Shown here in pieces: positions 39,856 through 48,584 of a stretch of 64,000 bases of DNA (the first letter of the stretch is position 1; each line of letters begins with the position of its first letter). The stretch covers positions 81,876-145,875 of the forward strand of contig NZ_JAAIYA010000024.1 in assembly GCF_010894405.1 (NCBI RefSeq), given 5' to 3'. The stretch is from Pyxidicoccus caerfyrddinensis (lineage in GTDB: Bacteria > Myxococcota > Myxococcia > Myxococcales > Myxococcaceae). Below the pieces are notes generated by a model that had not been told where the DNA came from, ran no database searches, and saw nothing but the letters and a program-made list of their open reading frames with translations. A program made the position numbers and the translations under genes.

Positions 39856-41652
39856 ATGGGTACGATGCGAAGCACATGGCTGGCCCTCGCGCTGGTCCTG
39901 ATGGGACTCCAGTCCGCGTGCTCCGGCCGCGGCGCGGAGGGCCGTGGACCGGACTCGGACGGTGACGGCGTGTCGGATGCCGAGGACTGCGCCGGCGGCT
40001 CCGCGCGGTTCTGGCAGCCGCTGCCGGCATACCGCGACACGGACGGAGACGGCGTGGGCACGGGGCCCCAGGAGACGCTGTGCACCGATGGGACGCTGCC
40101 CGACGGCTGGGCCGCGGGAGCGGGCGACTGCGACGACGCGGACTTCACCCGGTGGAGACGGGTGGAGGGCCTCTACCCCGACCTGGACGACGACGGCGCG
40201 ACGGGGGCGGGGCCGGTGACAGCGTGTGTGGGCAACTCCCTGTCGGGTTACCACGAAGCGCCTGGCCCTCCGGACTGCGATGACGCCGCGCCCCGCTTCC
40301 AGCAGTCGACCCAGAGCTGGCTCGACGCGGACAGGGACGGCGTCGGCAGCGGAGCGGGTGTGTCCTACTGCCTGGGCTCGCATCCTCCGCCGGGCTACGC
40401 AGCGCTCGACGGCGACTGCGCGCCCGACGACTCCACGCGCTCGGTGCCGCTCCCCTACCTGTACCGGGACAGGGATGGGGACGGTGCCACCGTGCCCGAG
40501 TCGGGCACGCTGTGCGCCGCGCTGCTGCCCATTGGCTACACCACCCTGGAGAGCGGCCTCGACTGTGACGACACGGACCGCACGCGTTGGGCCCTGCGGG
40601 ACACGTACGTGGACACGGACGGGGACGGCTTCGGCGTCGGGGCGCATGCGTTGCGGTGCATGGGCGCCACGCTGGACCCGGGCTACGCGGCGCAGGGAGA
40701 GGACTGTGCCCCCGAGGACCGCACCGTCTGGCAGTGGCATTCCTATTCGCACCGCGACCACGACGGCGACGGGGCCACGGTGCCGGAGAGCGGCGTGCTG
40801 TGCACCGCCGGGACGCTGCCGGAGGGCCACCATGAGTGGCCGCTCGGCCACGACTGCGACGATGGGAATCGCGACGTCCGGGTGAGCTGGAGCCTGTACC
40901 CGGACACCGACGGAGACGGCGTGGGCTCGGGGGCGCAGGAGACGCTGTGCGCCGGTCCCCAGCGGCCCGGGGGCTACTCCTTCGTGGACACCGACTGCGC
41001 GTCCACGGACGCCACCGTGTGGCAGCTGCTGTCCTATCTGCACCGGGACGTGGACGGCGACAGCTACACCGTGCCGGAGTCGGGCCTGTTGTGCTCGGGC
41101 GCCGCGCTTCCGCCCGGCTACCTCACCGCGTCCAATGGCTTCGACTGCGACGACGCGGACCTCACCGTGTACCTGCGCCTGCAGGCCTGGGCGGACACGG
41201 ACGCGGACGGTGTGGGCGCGGGCCCCGCGACGATGCTGTGCACGGACGGCACCGTGCGCGCGCCCTGGTCCACCACCGGGACGGACTGCGCCGCCGAGGA
41301 CGGCGCACGCTGGCAGACGCGCACCTACTTCCACGTGGACCGGGACGCGGACGGCCACACCACGCCCGAGAAGGGACAGCAGTGCGTGGGCGCCGCCCTG
41401 CCCGCGCCCTACTTCACGCAGGCCACGGGCAATGACTGCGACGACACGGCGCCGGACCTCTTCCGGTGGGCCGTCGTCTACCGGGACGAGGACGCGGACG
41501 GCGTGGGCACGCCGCCGCGAAGCATCTCGTGCCTCGGCCAGTCCCTGCCGGCGGGCTTCTCGTTCAAGGGGTACGACGTGGACGACGCGGATGCGGCCGT
41601 CCAGGAGGATGAGGACGAGGACCTGCTCGTGGAGCTCATCCTGTCGCCCTAG
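39856..41652 (+). CDS. MopE-like metal-binding repeat lipoprotein
   Basis: A 598-residue lipoprotein (signal ending LVLMGLQSAC). Almost all of the mature chain is about eleven repeats of roughly 48 residues. Each starts with an aromatic residue then D-x-D-x-D-G, holds one Cys, a P-x-G-Y-type turn, then D-C-x-x-x-D. This matches the putative metal-binding MopE motif. Two flavours alternate: YPDTDGDGVGSG... and HRDHDGDGATVPESG.... The last repeat has lost its DC pair (GYDVDDADAAV). Acidic D-x-D-G-D-G loops suggest calcium or another divalent metal, and paired cysteines suggest disulfides. It overlaps the convergent gene by 4 bp at a CTAG palindrome. Confidence 0.85.
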   Translation: MGTMRSTWLALALVLMGLQSACSGRGAEGRGPDSDGDGVSDAEDCAGGSARFWQPLPAYRDTDGDGVGTGPQETLCTDGTLPDGWAAGAGDCDDADFTRWRRVEGLYPDLDDDGATGAGPVTACVGNSLSGYHEAPGPPDCDDAAPRFQQSTQSWLDADRDGVGSGAGVSYCLGSHPPPGYAALDGDCAPDDSTRSVPLPYLYRDRDGDGATVPESGTLCAALLPIGYTTLESGLDCDDTDRTRWALRDTYVDTDGDGFGVGAHALRCMGATLDPGYAAQGEDCAPEDRTVWQWHSYSHRDHDGDGATVPESGVLCTAGTLPEGHHEWPLGHDCDDGNRDVRVSWSLYPDTDGDGVGSGAQETLCAGPQRPGGYSFVDTDCASTDATVWQLLSYLHRDVDGDSYTVPESGLLCSGAALPPGYLTASNGFDCDDADLTVYLRLQAWADTDADGVGAGPATMLCTDGTVRAPWSTTGTDCAAEDGARWQTRTYFHVDRDADGHTTPEKGQQCVGAALPAPYFTQATGNDCDDTAPDLFRWAVVYRDEDADGVGTPPRSISCLGQSLPAGFSFKGYDVDDADAAVQEDEDEDLLVELILSP

Positions 41653-42965
41653 ACGGACTCACCCGGGGTGGGCCGGGGCCACGAGCGGAGGATGCGCTCG
41701 GTGACGCCCTGCCGGGACCAGTCCACCCCGCCCGTCAGCACCGCGGGGCCCCGGGTGATGCGAACCTCCTTCCAGACGGGCGCTCCCGGGCGGTAGCTCG
41801 CGTCCCAGGCCGACCAGCGCTGGCCGCCCGTGTCCTTCACCACGCGCGCCATGTACGCGTCGAACTCCGTGTCCGGGAGCCAGCGCAGCTGCTCCAGCAC
41901 CCACTCCGTCTCCACCGGCAGGTCCGCCGCGCTCCCCGTCACCGCGCGCAGCGCCGCCCGCCCGGCGCCCTCGGGGATGAAGGACACGCCGTCCGGCCGC
42001 AGCACGGCATGGCCCTTCCGTGGCCCGGTGGCCTCGCCGCGAAGCTCGGCGGGGTAGATGGCCACGTCCGCCAGTCGCACCCCGGCCCGTGCCACGCCGC
42101 GCAGCGGAGGCTGGCGGTGCAACTCCACGAGCACGCCGAGCTGGTGAGCGTCCTGGAGGTGGCGCACGTGGGCCCGGCGCTCCCCCTCCACGCGGACGTT
42201 GAGCAGCTCCGGGTCCACGTGGACGCCGCCCGAGGGAATGGATGCCAGCGGCACGGACACCGCCTCTCCGAGCACCGGCTGCCACAACAGCCGCTCGCTG
42301 GTCAGCCACGCCCGCCCGGAGCGCATCGCCACCACCATCCACGGCACGACGGCGGCCATCATCAGCAGCACGGCCACCCCGCCGCCCATGCCGATGAGCT
42401 TGTCCACCAGGATGGCGGAGACCACGAGCGTCCCGGTGCCGAGCAGCAGCACCGTCACCAGCGGAGAGATATGGGGCGAGGCCTGCCACTTCTGCTGGCC
42501 CTCGAAGACGAGCACCTCCCCCGGCTCCAGCGTGAGCGCCGCCTTCTTGCGCACCAGCGCGTCCAGCCGCGACAGGTCCTCCTGGAGCGACGCAGCCCCG
42601 GACACGGGCGCAAGCGCGGCCAGCCGGCTTCGCGCCAGCGCCGACAGCCGCTTCCCGCCGTCCACCAGCTCGCGCGCGGCCACCAGCACCGGCGTGTCTT
42701 CGGGCCAGCCCTCCAGCTCCGCGCGGCGGCGCGTGCGCTCCAGCGCCTCGGTGACGGCGGGCGCGTGCTTCAGCCACTCCGGAATCAGCTCCGGCCGGGC
42801 GCGGAGCTGGTGCCTCCACCGCCGCGCGCCCAGCACCGACTCCAGCGTGGCCTGACGCGCGCGGGCGGCCTCGAGGACTTCCGCCCGTCCCTCCAGGCGG
42901 CGGTGGATGTCCTCGGTGGAGAGTCCCTCTCCTGTGGCGCCGCCGGTGCGGGTGCGTTCAGCCAT
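41649..42965 (-). CDS. Two-TM membrane protein, paralogue A, possible bacterial PH-like domain
   Basis: A 438-residue protein. Residues 1-150 are helical and charged (LSTEDIHRRLEGRAEVLEAARARQATLESVL). After EPGEVLVFEGQQKW come two membrane helices (LVTVLLLGTGTLVVSAILVDKLIG, VAVLLMMAAVVPWMVVAM). Then WLTSERLLWQPVLGEAVSVPLASIPSGGVHVDPELLNVRV resembles bacterial PH-like domains, which often follow two helices. The C-terminal region has EWVLEQLRWLPDTEFDAYMARVVKDTGG. The next upstream gene is a paralogue with the same layout. Function unknown. Confidence 0.75.
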   Translation of the reverse strand: MAERTRTGGATGEGLSTEDIHRRLEGRAEVLEAARARQATLESVLGARRWRHQLRARPELIPEWLKHAPAVTEALERTRRRAELEGWPEDTPVLVAARELVDGGKRLSALARSRLAALAPVSGAASLQEDLSRLDALVRKKAALTLEPGEVLVFEGQQKWQASPHISPLVTVLLLGTGTLVVSAILVDKLIGMGGGVAVLLMMAAVVPWMVVAMRSGRAWLTSERLLWQPVLGEAVSVPLASIPSGGVHVDPELLNVRVEGERRAHVRHLQDAHQLGVLVELHRQPPLRGVARAGVRLADVAIYPAELRGEATGPRKGHAVLRPDGVSFIPEGAGRAALRAVTGSAADLPVETEWVLEQLRWLPDTEFDAYMARVVKDTGGQRWSAWDASYRPGAPVWKEVRITRGPAVLTGGVDWSRQGVTERILRSWPRPTPGESV

Positions 42966-42980
42966 GTGCGGGCGGGGAGC

Positions 42981-44327
42981 TTAAGCGCCGCGCCTGGGCG
43001 GAGAAACCGTCTCGGGTCCGCCCCAGGACTCGAGGATGCGCTCGATGGCCGCCAGGTCCCTTCCCGGTGCCCGGCCCGCGAGCACCTCGTCCCCGTAGGT
43101 GAAGTGGAGTTCCTGCTCCAGCGGGACGCCCCGGGAGTGGCGGGCGAGGTCCGAGGGCCAGGCGACGCCACGGCTCGCCTTCACCGCCCGGAGGAGGTAC
43201 GCGTCGAGGTCGGACTCGGGCTGCCAGCGAAGCAGCTCCAGCACCCATGACGGCTCGGCGTGGAAGTCCAGCGTCCGCCCCGTCGCTGCCCGCACCAGGG
43301 TCGTGCTGGCGTCCTCCCCGGGGAGGAAGAAGAGCATGCGCCGCAGCAGCACCGCCTGTCCGGGCTCCCACATCTTGTTGCGGCGGAGGAGGGCCGGAAA
43401 GCAGACCACGTCCACCGGCCGCTCCACGAGCGCGGTCCGCTCCCGCAGCTCCGGCCGCCGAACCAGCAGCTCCAGCCACAGCCGCAGCTTCTTCGTGGGA
43501 ATCTCTCCGAGCCCGCGCAGGTGCATCAGCCGGCCGCCCTCCACCCGGAGACCGTCCCACGTCAGCTCGACGCCCCCTTCCGGGATGGAGTCCAGGCGCA
43601 GCTCCACGGGCTGGCTCCGGGAGGGCGCCCACACCAGGCGCCGGGGCGTGAGCCAGAGGACGCCCGGGCGCAGCCGGCGGAAGGCCAGGATGGCTCCCCC
43701 GGTCAACAGGAACGGTGCCGGGCACAGCAGCCACGCCAGGCCGTTCACCGACGACCACCGAACCAACGTGAGCAGGGCAAGGCCCATGATGCCCACCAGC
43801 GACAGCAGGTAGGTCACGGCCGTCAGGTTCTGCTTCCACGCATCCAGCGTTCCGCACGCCAGCGAGAAGGACTCCCCCGGCTCGCGCACCAGGGACACCG
43901 GGACGCGGACGATGGACTCCAGCCGGCGCAGCGCCTCCTCCAGCGAGAGCGGGCCGCGCACGGTCTTCACCGAGCCCAGTCGCTTGCGCACCCGTGTCTC
44001 CAGCCGCGCCCGGCTCGCCGTCACCTCGCGGGCGAGCCCGAGCACCGGCGTGTCCTCACGCCAGCCCTCCACCTCCGCGCGCTTCCCCACGCGCTCCACC
44101 GCTTCCAGACACGCCGCGTCCCGCTCCAGCACCTCCTGGATGAGCGCCGGCTGCGCCCGCAGCCAGTCCTCCCAGTCGCCGCCATTCAGCGCGTCATCGA
44201 GCCACCGGTAGCGCTGGAGGCCGGCCTCCAGCAGCTCGACGCGCCCCTCCAGCTTGCGGCGCGTGTCCTCGTCCGTGGCGAGGAGCTCCGCCCGGACCTC
44301 CCTGCTGGCTCGTGCGCGTTCGGACAT
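42981..44327 (-). CDS. Two-TM membrane protein, paralogue B
   Basis: A 448-residue paralogue of the downstream gene. Matching landmarks include EDTRRKLEGRVELLEAGLQRYRWLDDAL, EGWREDTPVLGLAREV, REPGESFSLACGTLDAWKQ, two membrane helices (LLSLVGIMGLALLTLV, GLAWLLCPAPFLLTGGAILAF), WLTPRRLVWAPSRSQPVELRLDSIPEGGVEL and PSWVLELLRWQPESDLDAYLLRAVKAS. Overall identity is low, so the duplication is old. Start 44327 (MSERARASREV) is chosen by alignment with paralogue A. The pair is probably co-transcribed (15-bp gap). Function unknown. Confidence 0.75.
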   Translation of the reverse strand: MSERARASREVRAELLATDEDTRRKLEGRVELLEAGLQRYRWLDDALNGGDWEDWLRAQPALIQEVLERDAACLEAVERVGKRAEVEGWREDTPVLGLAREVTASRARLETRVRKRLGSVKTVRGPLSLEEALRRLESIVRVPVSLVREPGESFSLACGTLDAWKQNLTAVTYLLSLVGIMGLALLTLVRWSSVNGLAWLLCPAPFLLTGGAILAFRRLRPGVLWLTPRRLVWAPSRSQPVELRLDSIPEGGVELTWDGLRVEGGRLMHLRGLGEIPTKKLRLWLELLVRRPELRERTALVERPVDVVCFPALLRRNKMWEPGQAVLLRRMLFFLPGEDASTTLVRAATGRTLDFHAEPSWVLELLRWQPESDLDAYLLRAVKASRGVAWPSDLARHSRGVPLEQELHFTYGDEVLAGRAPGRDLAAIERILESWGGPETVSPPRRGA

Positions 44328-44477
44328 TGCTTCCGCAGCATACCGGCAGCGCACGGCCCTCCGGGAGGAGACCCGGTGCGACGCCGGACACTCCGTCCCG
44401 CCCCGCCGGGGAGCCGGCTGGCGCCATGCCTATCCTCCCCGCGCGCGACTGCAACGCGCCGGCCGGGGGGACGCCGC

Positions 44478-45308
44478 ATGGGTGGCTTGCGCAAACCATT
44501 CTTCATCGCCGCGCTGGTGCTGCTGGCGCTCTCGGTGCTCGTGGAGGTGGGCTCTCCCGTGCTGCTGCCGAAGGCGCCGCCGGACTGCTCGGCGCTGCGG
44601 GGCACGAAGCCGTGCGCGCCTGTGCCCGCCGCCCTTCCCGAGGAGTGCCTGCCTCTCCACAAGTCCGTGTGCGAGGGCGAGGGCGTGAACCCGGACGACG
44701 TGCTCCGCACGCAAAAGGAGAACCCGCCCACGCCTGGAATGGGCATCCCCTACCTCGCGCTGGTGGACGGGCTGTTGCTGCTCACCCTCGCGCTGATGGG
44801 GGCCAGCCTCATCATCCCCGAGCGCGTCCACGGGCGCGTGCAGGGACTGGCCACGCTGATTGGCGCGGTGGTGGCGCTGCTCTCGGGGATTGGCCTGCTC
44901 ATCGCGGCCATTGCCCTGCTCATCACCATGGTGAGCCTGCTGTGCGCCGTGCCCTTCGGCACGCTCGCGTATCTGGCGGTGTGGGGCTTCTTCAACCGGG
45001 GCGGCGCGGCGGGCACGCTGGGGCTGCTGATGACCTTCAAGCTGGTGGCGGGCGTGTGCCTGGTGCTGGCGCACCAGCGCTTCCTGCAGAACAAGGGGCT
45101 GGTGCTGCTCTACCTCACCTCGCTGCTGGCCAACGCCGTGGTGTCCTTCCTCCACGGCCTCGTGCCCGGCATCCTGGTGAGCATCACCGACGCGGTGGGC
45201 GCCATCATCGTCGCCATCCTCGGGCTCATCTGGGCCGTGCTGCTGCTGGTGGGCGCGCTGGTGTCCATCGTCAAGGTGCTGCGCCTCAAGCGCATGGCCA
45301 CGGCGTGA
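44478..45308 (+). CDS. Polytopic membrane protein
   Basis: A 276-residue protein with about six hydrophobic helices. The first (FFIAALVLLALSVLVEVGSPVLL) is followed by an extracytoplasmic loop holding four cysteines (CSALRGTKPC, CLPLHKSVC), probably two disulfides. The rest are LVDGLLLLTLALMGASLII, GLATLIGAVVALLSGIGLLIAAIALLITMVSLLC, a segment with FNRGGAAGTLGLLM, and a long final pair ending LRLKRMATA. GGGGGGAC precedes the ATG at 44478. No family is recognised; helices have no charged transport-like residues. Confidence 0.75.
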   Translation: MGGLRKPFFIAALVLLALSVLVEVGSPVLLPKAPPDCSALRGTKPCAPVPAALPEECLPLHKSVCEGEGVNPDDVLRTQKENPPTPGMGIPYLALVDGLLLLTLALMGASLIIPERVHGRVQGLATLIGAVVALLSGIGLLIAAIALLITMVSLLCAVPFGTLAYLAVWGFFNRGGAAGTLGLLMTFKLVAGVCLVLAHQRFLQNKGLVLLYLTSLLANAVVSFLHGLVPGILVSITDAVGAIIVAILGLIWAVLLLVGALVSIVKVLRLKRMATA

Positions 45309-45418
45309 GACACGGCCTCCAGGGCGCCTGCCATCCATACATATACATCGACGCATTGCTGATGTAACACAGACGCAATGCTCAGCGAATGCGCCGGGCA
45401 GACCCCTCGGAGATTGTG

Positions 45419-47050
45419 ATGACATTGAAGGTCTTCAGGCTGAACGCCACACGTCTTGCCTGCGCGCTCCCGCTCCTCGCCCTGCTGGGCTGCGGGCCGG
45501 TGGAGACGCAGGAGGCACCCATCGAGTCCGGCTCCCCGTCCCAGGCCCAGGCGCTGACGACCATCGGCTACCGGAGCAGCGCCACCGCCAGCGGGAAGAG
45601 CATCACCTCGCTCGCCATCAACAAGCCGGCCGGGACGGTGCAGGGAGACGTGCTGCTCGCGCGCATCATCAACCGCAACAACGTCGCCGCCGTGCTGACG
45701 CCGCCCACGGGCTGGACGGTGCTGCGCTCGGACCAGAGCGCGTCTCAAATCAAGGCCTGGGTCCTCTACAAGGTCGCCGGTGCCGCCGAGCCCGCGAGCT
45801 ACAGCTTCACCATCGACCTCGCGAGCTACATGGCCGGCAGCCTCTCCGCGTTCTCCGGCGTCGACACCGCCAATCCCATCGACACGCAGAGCGGCCAGAA
45901 GAACGGGCTCACCGCCAGCTTCATCACCCCCGCCATCACCACCACCTCGGCCAATGGCCTGGCGGTGTGGTTCGGCTCTCAAATCTGGATCGGCGCGGCC
46001 TGCCCGGCGAGCCCCATCGTCCCGCCCACGGGCTTCACCGAGGCGTTCGACACGTGCCTCGTCTCCTCGTCCACGGGGCTCCTCTTCGACGCGGCGTACC
46101 TGGCGCTGGGCGCCGCGGGCGCGCAGTCGGCGTTCAACGGCAGCTCTCCGTACGCCGAGACGAACATCGCGCAGGTCGTCGCGCTGCGGCCGGCGGGCGC
46201 GCCCACGTGCACCGTGGGTGACACGTACGCCAGCACGTACACGACGGTGGGCACCGTGGCGGCCACCGCCATCGTCGAGCCGTCGGGCCTCGCCGCCAGC
46301 CGCCTCACGCCGGGCGTGCTCTACGTGCACAACGAGGACACCACCGCCGTGGTCGCCATCAGCACCGCCAACGCGAGCACGCTGGGCACCTTCAGCGTCG
46401 CCGACGTGACGCCGGCCGACTGGGAGGACGTTGCCACCGGCCCCTGCCCCGCCGGCCAGTGCATCTACATGGGAGACATCGGCCGGGCGAGCGCGAACTT
46501 CCCCACGCCTCCGTCCACCTTCGCCGTGTACCGGATTCCCGAGCCCAACATCGGCGCCGGCCAGACGAGCGGCAGCCTGACGGCGGAGAAGTTCCCCTTC
46601 CAGTACCCGGACACGCCGAAGGACGCAGAGACCATCATGGTCCATCCCACCACCGGCGACATCTACGTCATCACCAAGTCGAGCACGGGAGCGAGCAAGG
46701 TCTACAAGTTCCCCCAGCCGCTGCCCGCGCCGGGCACCATGTCCACGCTCGTCTTCGTGTCCAACCTCCAGCTGCCCACCACGACGGACCCGAACTTCTC
46801 CTACGCGACGGCGGGCGCCATCCACCCCTGCGCCGACCGCTTCCTGCTGCGCACGTACCGCGTCGTCTATGAGTTCCGCGCGCCCGCGGGCAGCGGCTTC
46901 GAGGCGGCCTTCGCCGCCGCGCCGGTGACGCTGACGGACACCGTGGAGGGCCAGGGCGAGGCCATCGAGTACGAGGCCAACGGCGCGAGCTATTTCACGA
47001 TGAGCGAGAGCCCCTCGCCCTTCAAGCTCAAGCGCGTCGTCCGGCAGTAG
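45419..47050 (+). CDS. Large secreted lipoprotein, two-domain, unknown function
   Basis: A 543-residue lipoprotein (signal LACALPLLALLGC). The first domain (about 40-260) is beta-rich (TTIGYRSSATASGKSITSLAINKPAGTVQGDVLLARI, SFTIDLASYMAGSLSAFSGVD) like surface-adhesion jelly-roll modules. The second (about 270-540) looks like a beta-propeller (GVLYVHNEDTTAVVAIST, ADWEDVATGPCPAGQCIYMGDIGRA, TIMVHPTTGDIYVITKS, AGAIHPCADRFLLRTYRVVYEF), resembling phytase-like or PE-PGRS-type propeller proteins. GGAG seven bases before ATG 45419 decides the start. Upstream (45327-45390) is unusually AT-rich for this window and probably holds the promoter. Confidence 0.75.
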   Translation: MTLKVFRLNATRLACALPLLALLGCGPVETQEAPIESGSPSQAQALTTIGYRSSATASGKSITSLAINKPAGTVQGDVLLARIINRNNVAAVLTPPTGWTVLRSDQSASQIKAWVLYKVAGAAEPASYSFTIDLASYMAGSLSAFSGVDTANPIDTQSGQKNGLTASFITPAITTTSANGLAVWFGSQIWIGAACPASPIVPPTGFTEAFDTCLVSSSTGLLFDAAYLALGAAGAQSAFNGSSPYAETNIAQVVALRPAGAPTCTVGDTYASTYTTVGTVAATAIVEPSGLAASRLTPGVLYVHNEDTTAVVAISTANASTLGTFSVADVTPADWEDVATGPCPAGQCIYMGDIGRASANFPTPPSTFAVYRIPEPNIGAGQTSGSLTAEKFPFQYPDTPKDAETIMVHPTTGDIYVITKSSTGASKVYKFPQPLPAPGTMSTLVFVSNLQLPTTTDPNFSYATAGAIHPCADRFLLRTYRVVYEFRAPAGSGFEAAFAAAPVTLTDTVEGQGEAIEYEANGASYFTMSESPSPFKLKRVVRQ

Positions 47051-47558
47051 CCGTCCCGAGGAGTGGCGCCCCCGAGTCTCATGACGGGGACGCCCGACAA
47101 CTCTTCCAGGGGTCCTGACAGGCCCGTCCGCCGAGGGACTCCGCGCGCGTGCCAGGGCTGGCACGTTCCCCCTTCCGCCACCCGCGGAGGAGACGACGGC
47201 CTGGAGCGAGGCGCCGCTCGTCGGGCAGCTCGCGTTCGTCGTCGAAGACGCGACCTGCAAGCCGGGCACGTACCCTGATGCCCGTCCAGGTGGCTCGCGC
47301 CAACCAGAAGTCCCTCTGCTACCGGCTCGCCCCGGGAGACTTCGTCCGGCTGTCCGACGGCGGCTCTGTCCGGGGCGTCAACCATGGCCAGAGCTGCACC
47401 GTGAGTGAATGGGACACCAGCCCCGCCACCAGGTCGCTCTGCCAGTCGATGTATTGAAAGTCACTGCCCGTGACGTGGGGCACTCCCGACCTCGCGCGGG
47501 GGTGCCTCGGGGGCTCGGAGGGTTGCGGCGCGCGCCGCTCGCGGGCGAGCATCCCGGT
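47051..47558. other. 508-bp intergenic stretch without a supported gene
   Basis: Between the lipoprotein stop and the next start there is no ORF with convincing features. A 59-codon frame (47278-47457) with a plausible-looking sequence (YRLAPGDFVRLSDGGSV, then Cys-containing SCTVSEWDTSPATRSLCQSMY) could be a degraded secreted-protein fragment, but it has no signal peptide or clear ribosome site. No strong inverted repeat was found. Confidence 0.4.
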
Positions 47559-48038
47559 ATGAGCGGAGTTTCTGGACAGGCGGGTCTCGCGGCGGCGCAG
47601 GGGAAGCTCGACTCACCGGACGTGCGGGACGTGTTCAAGGGCCGCACCCTGGGCGTGGCCATGGTGGACGACGTGCTGGTGATTGCGCACGACGCGCAGC
47701 CTCCGGCGCAGGAGGAGTGGGTGCGCTACTGCGACCTCATCTCCCGGTACCTGCCCACCCTGAGGGCGCAGTTCGTGCTGGCGGATGGGCCCGGTCCGAA
47801 CGCCACCCAGCGCCAGCAGGCGCTCAATCGGGGAGCGCTGGGCGCCGTCATTCCGCCCACGGCCGTCCTCACCCGCTCCGCCATGGTGCGCGGCATCGTC
47901 ACCCTCTTCAACTGGTTCACCCCGCGGGCGATGCGCGCCTTTCCTCCGGAAGACCTGCAGGCCGCGGCCTGGCACCTGAAGATGACCGACGAGCAGGTAC
48001 GGCGCCTGATGGACATCGCCCAGGCGCTGCTGCCCTGA
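47559..48038 (+). CDS. Small conserved protein, possible STAS-like fold
   Basis: A 159-residue cytoplasmic protein: SPDVRDVFKGRTLGVAMVDDVLVIAHDAQPPAQEEWVRYCDLI, then LRAQFVLADGPGPNATQRQQALNRGA, VIPPTAVLTRSAMVRGIVTLFNWF and PRAMRAFPPEDLQAAAWHLKMTDEQVRRL. The strand/helix order (short strand, Asp, helix, QxxAL) is common in myxobacterial STAS/SpoIIAA-like proteins of unknown role. The start at 47559 (MSGVSGQAG) is the first ATG downstream of the noncoding stretch. It is convergent with the eCIS operon end (21-bp gap). Confidence 0.6.
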   Translation: MSGVSGQAGLAAAQGKLDSPDVRDVFKGRTLGVAMVDDVLVIAHDAQPPAQEEWVRYCDLISRYLPTLRAQFVLADGPGPNATQRQQALNRGALGAVIPPTAVLTRSAMVRGIVTLFNWFTPRAMRAFPPEDLQAAAWHLKMTDEQVRRLMDIAQALLP

Positions 48039-48059
48039 GCGTCGCGGGCCCCTCGGGGC

Positions 48060-48575
48060 TCACTGCGGGCGCCCTGCATCCGCGCGCGAGGCTGCCGAAG
48101 GAAGCAGGCGCAGCTCGCAGAAGGGAAGCGGTGGCGCGGGGAAGAGACACGTCACCTTCAGGTCCGCGCCCTCCTTCGTCACATCCAGCTCCTTCGCCTC
48201 GTCGAGCGTGTCGAAGGTCGCCGGCACCGACGGCTTGCCGCGCGGCACCCACTCCACCTTGAGGATGGACGGCAAGCGGGGCACCAGCTCTATCGAGCGG
48301 GAGCGTGTGTCCGACTCCTTCACGTCCACGGTGCACGTCGCCGCGCGAGTCACGGCCAGCGCGCCGTCCTCGAAGGGGCACGCGGTGGCCAGGTCCTCCG
48401 CCGTCACCGGGCGGGGCTTCAGGAAGCGCTCCTTCATCCGCCCCGCCACTTCCGACGGGTCCACCGCGCGCGGCGAGTCGCTCGTCGCGCCCAACCCCAC
48501 GCCGAGCACGTACAGCGCGACAATCGCGATGATGGCGAGGATGAGCACGGCATGGATGGGCTTCAGCTCGGGCAT
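48060..48575 (-). CDS. Single-pass membrane protein at the end of the eCIS operon
   Basis: A 171-residue protein with one N-terminal transmembrane helix (IHAVLILAIIAIVALYVLGVGLG) and a 145-residue soluble domain (VAGRMKERFLKPRPVTAEDLATACPFEDGALAVTRAATCTVDV ... LKVTCLFPAPPLPFCELRLLPS) with four cysteines. It starts 9 bp after the cysteine-rich gene stop, so it is the last gene of the injection-system operon. Not recognised. A secreted beta-domain anchored in the inner membrane is the simplest reading; a role in anchoring the particle is inference from position. Confidence 0.72.
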   Translation of the reverse strand: MPELKPIHAVLILAIIAIVALYVLGVGLGATSDSPRAVDPSEVAGRMKERFLKPRPVTAEDLATACPFEDGALAVTRAATCTVDVKESDTRSRSIELVPRLPSILKVEWVPRGKPSVPATFDTLDEAKELDVTKEGADLKVTCLFPAPPLPFCELRLLPSAASRADAGRPQ

Positions 48576-48584
48576 GGCACGTGG

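Noticed and set aside
47278..47457. Short 59-codon plus-strand frame
   Set aside because: Plausible-looking composition but no signal peptide, no ribosome-binding site and no recognised family; kept only as a comment on the intergenic stretch.
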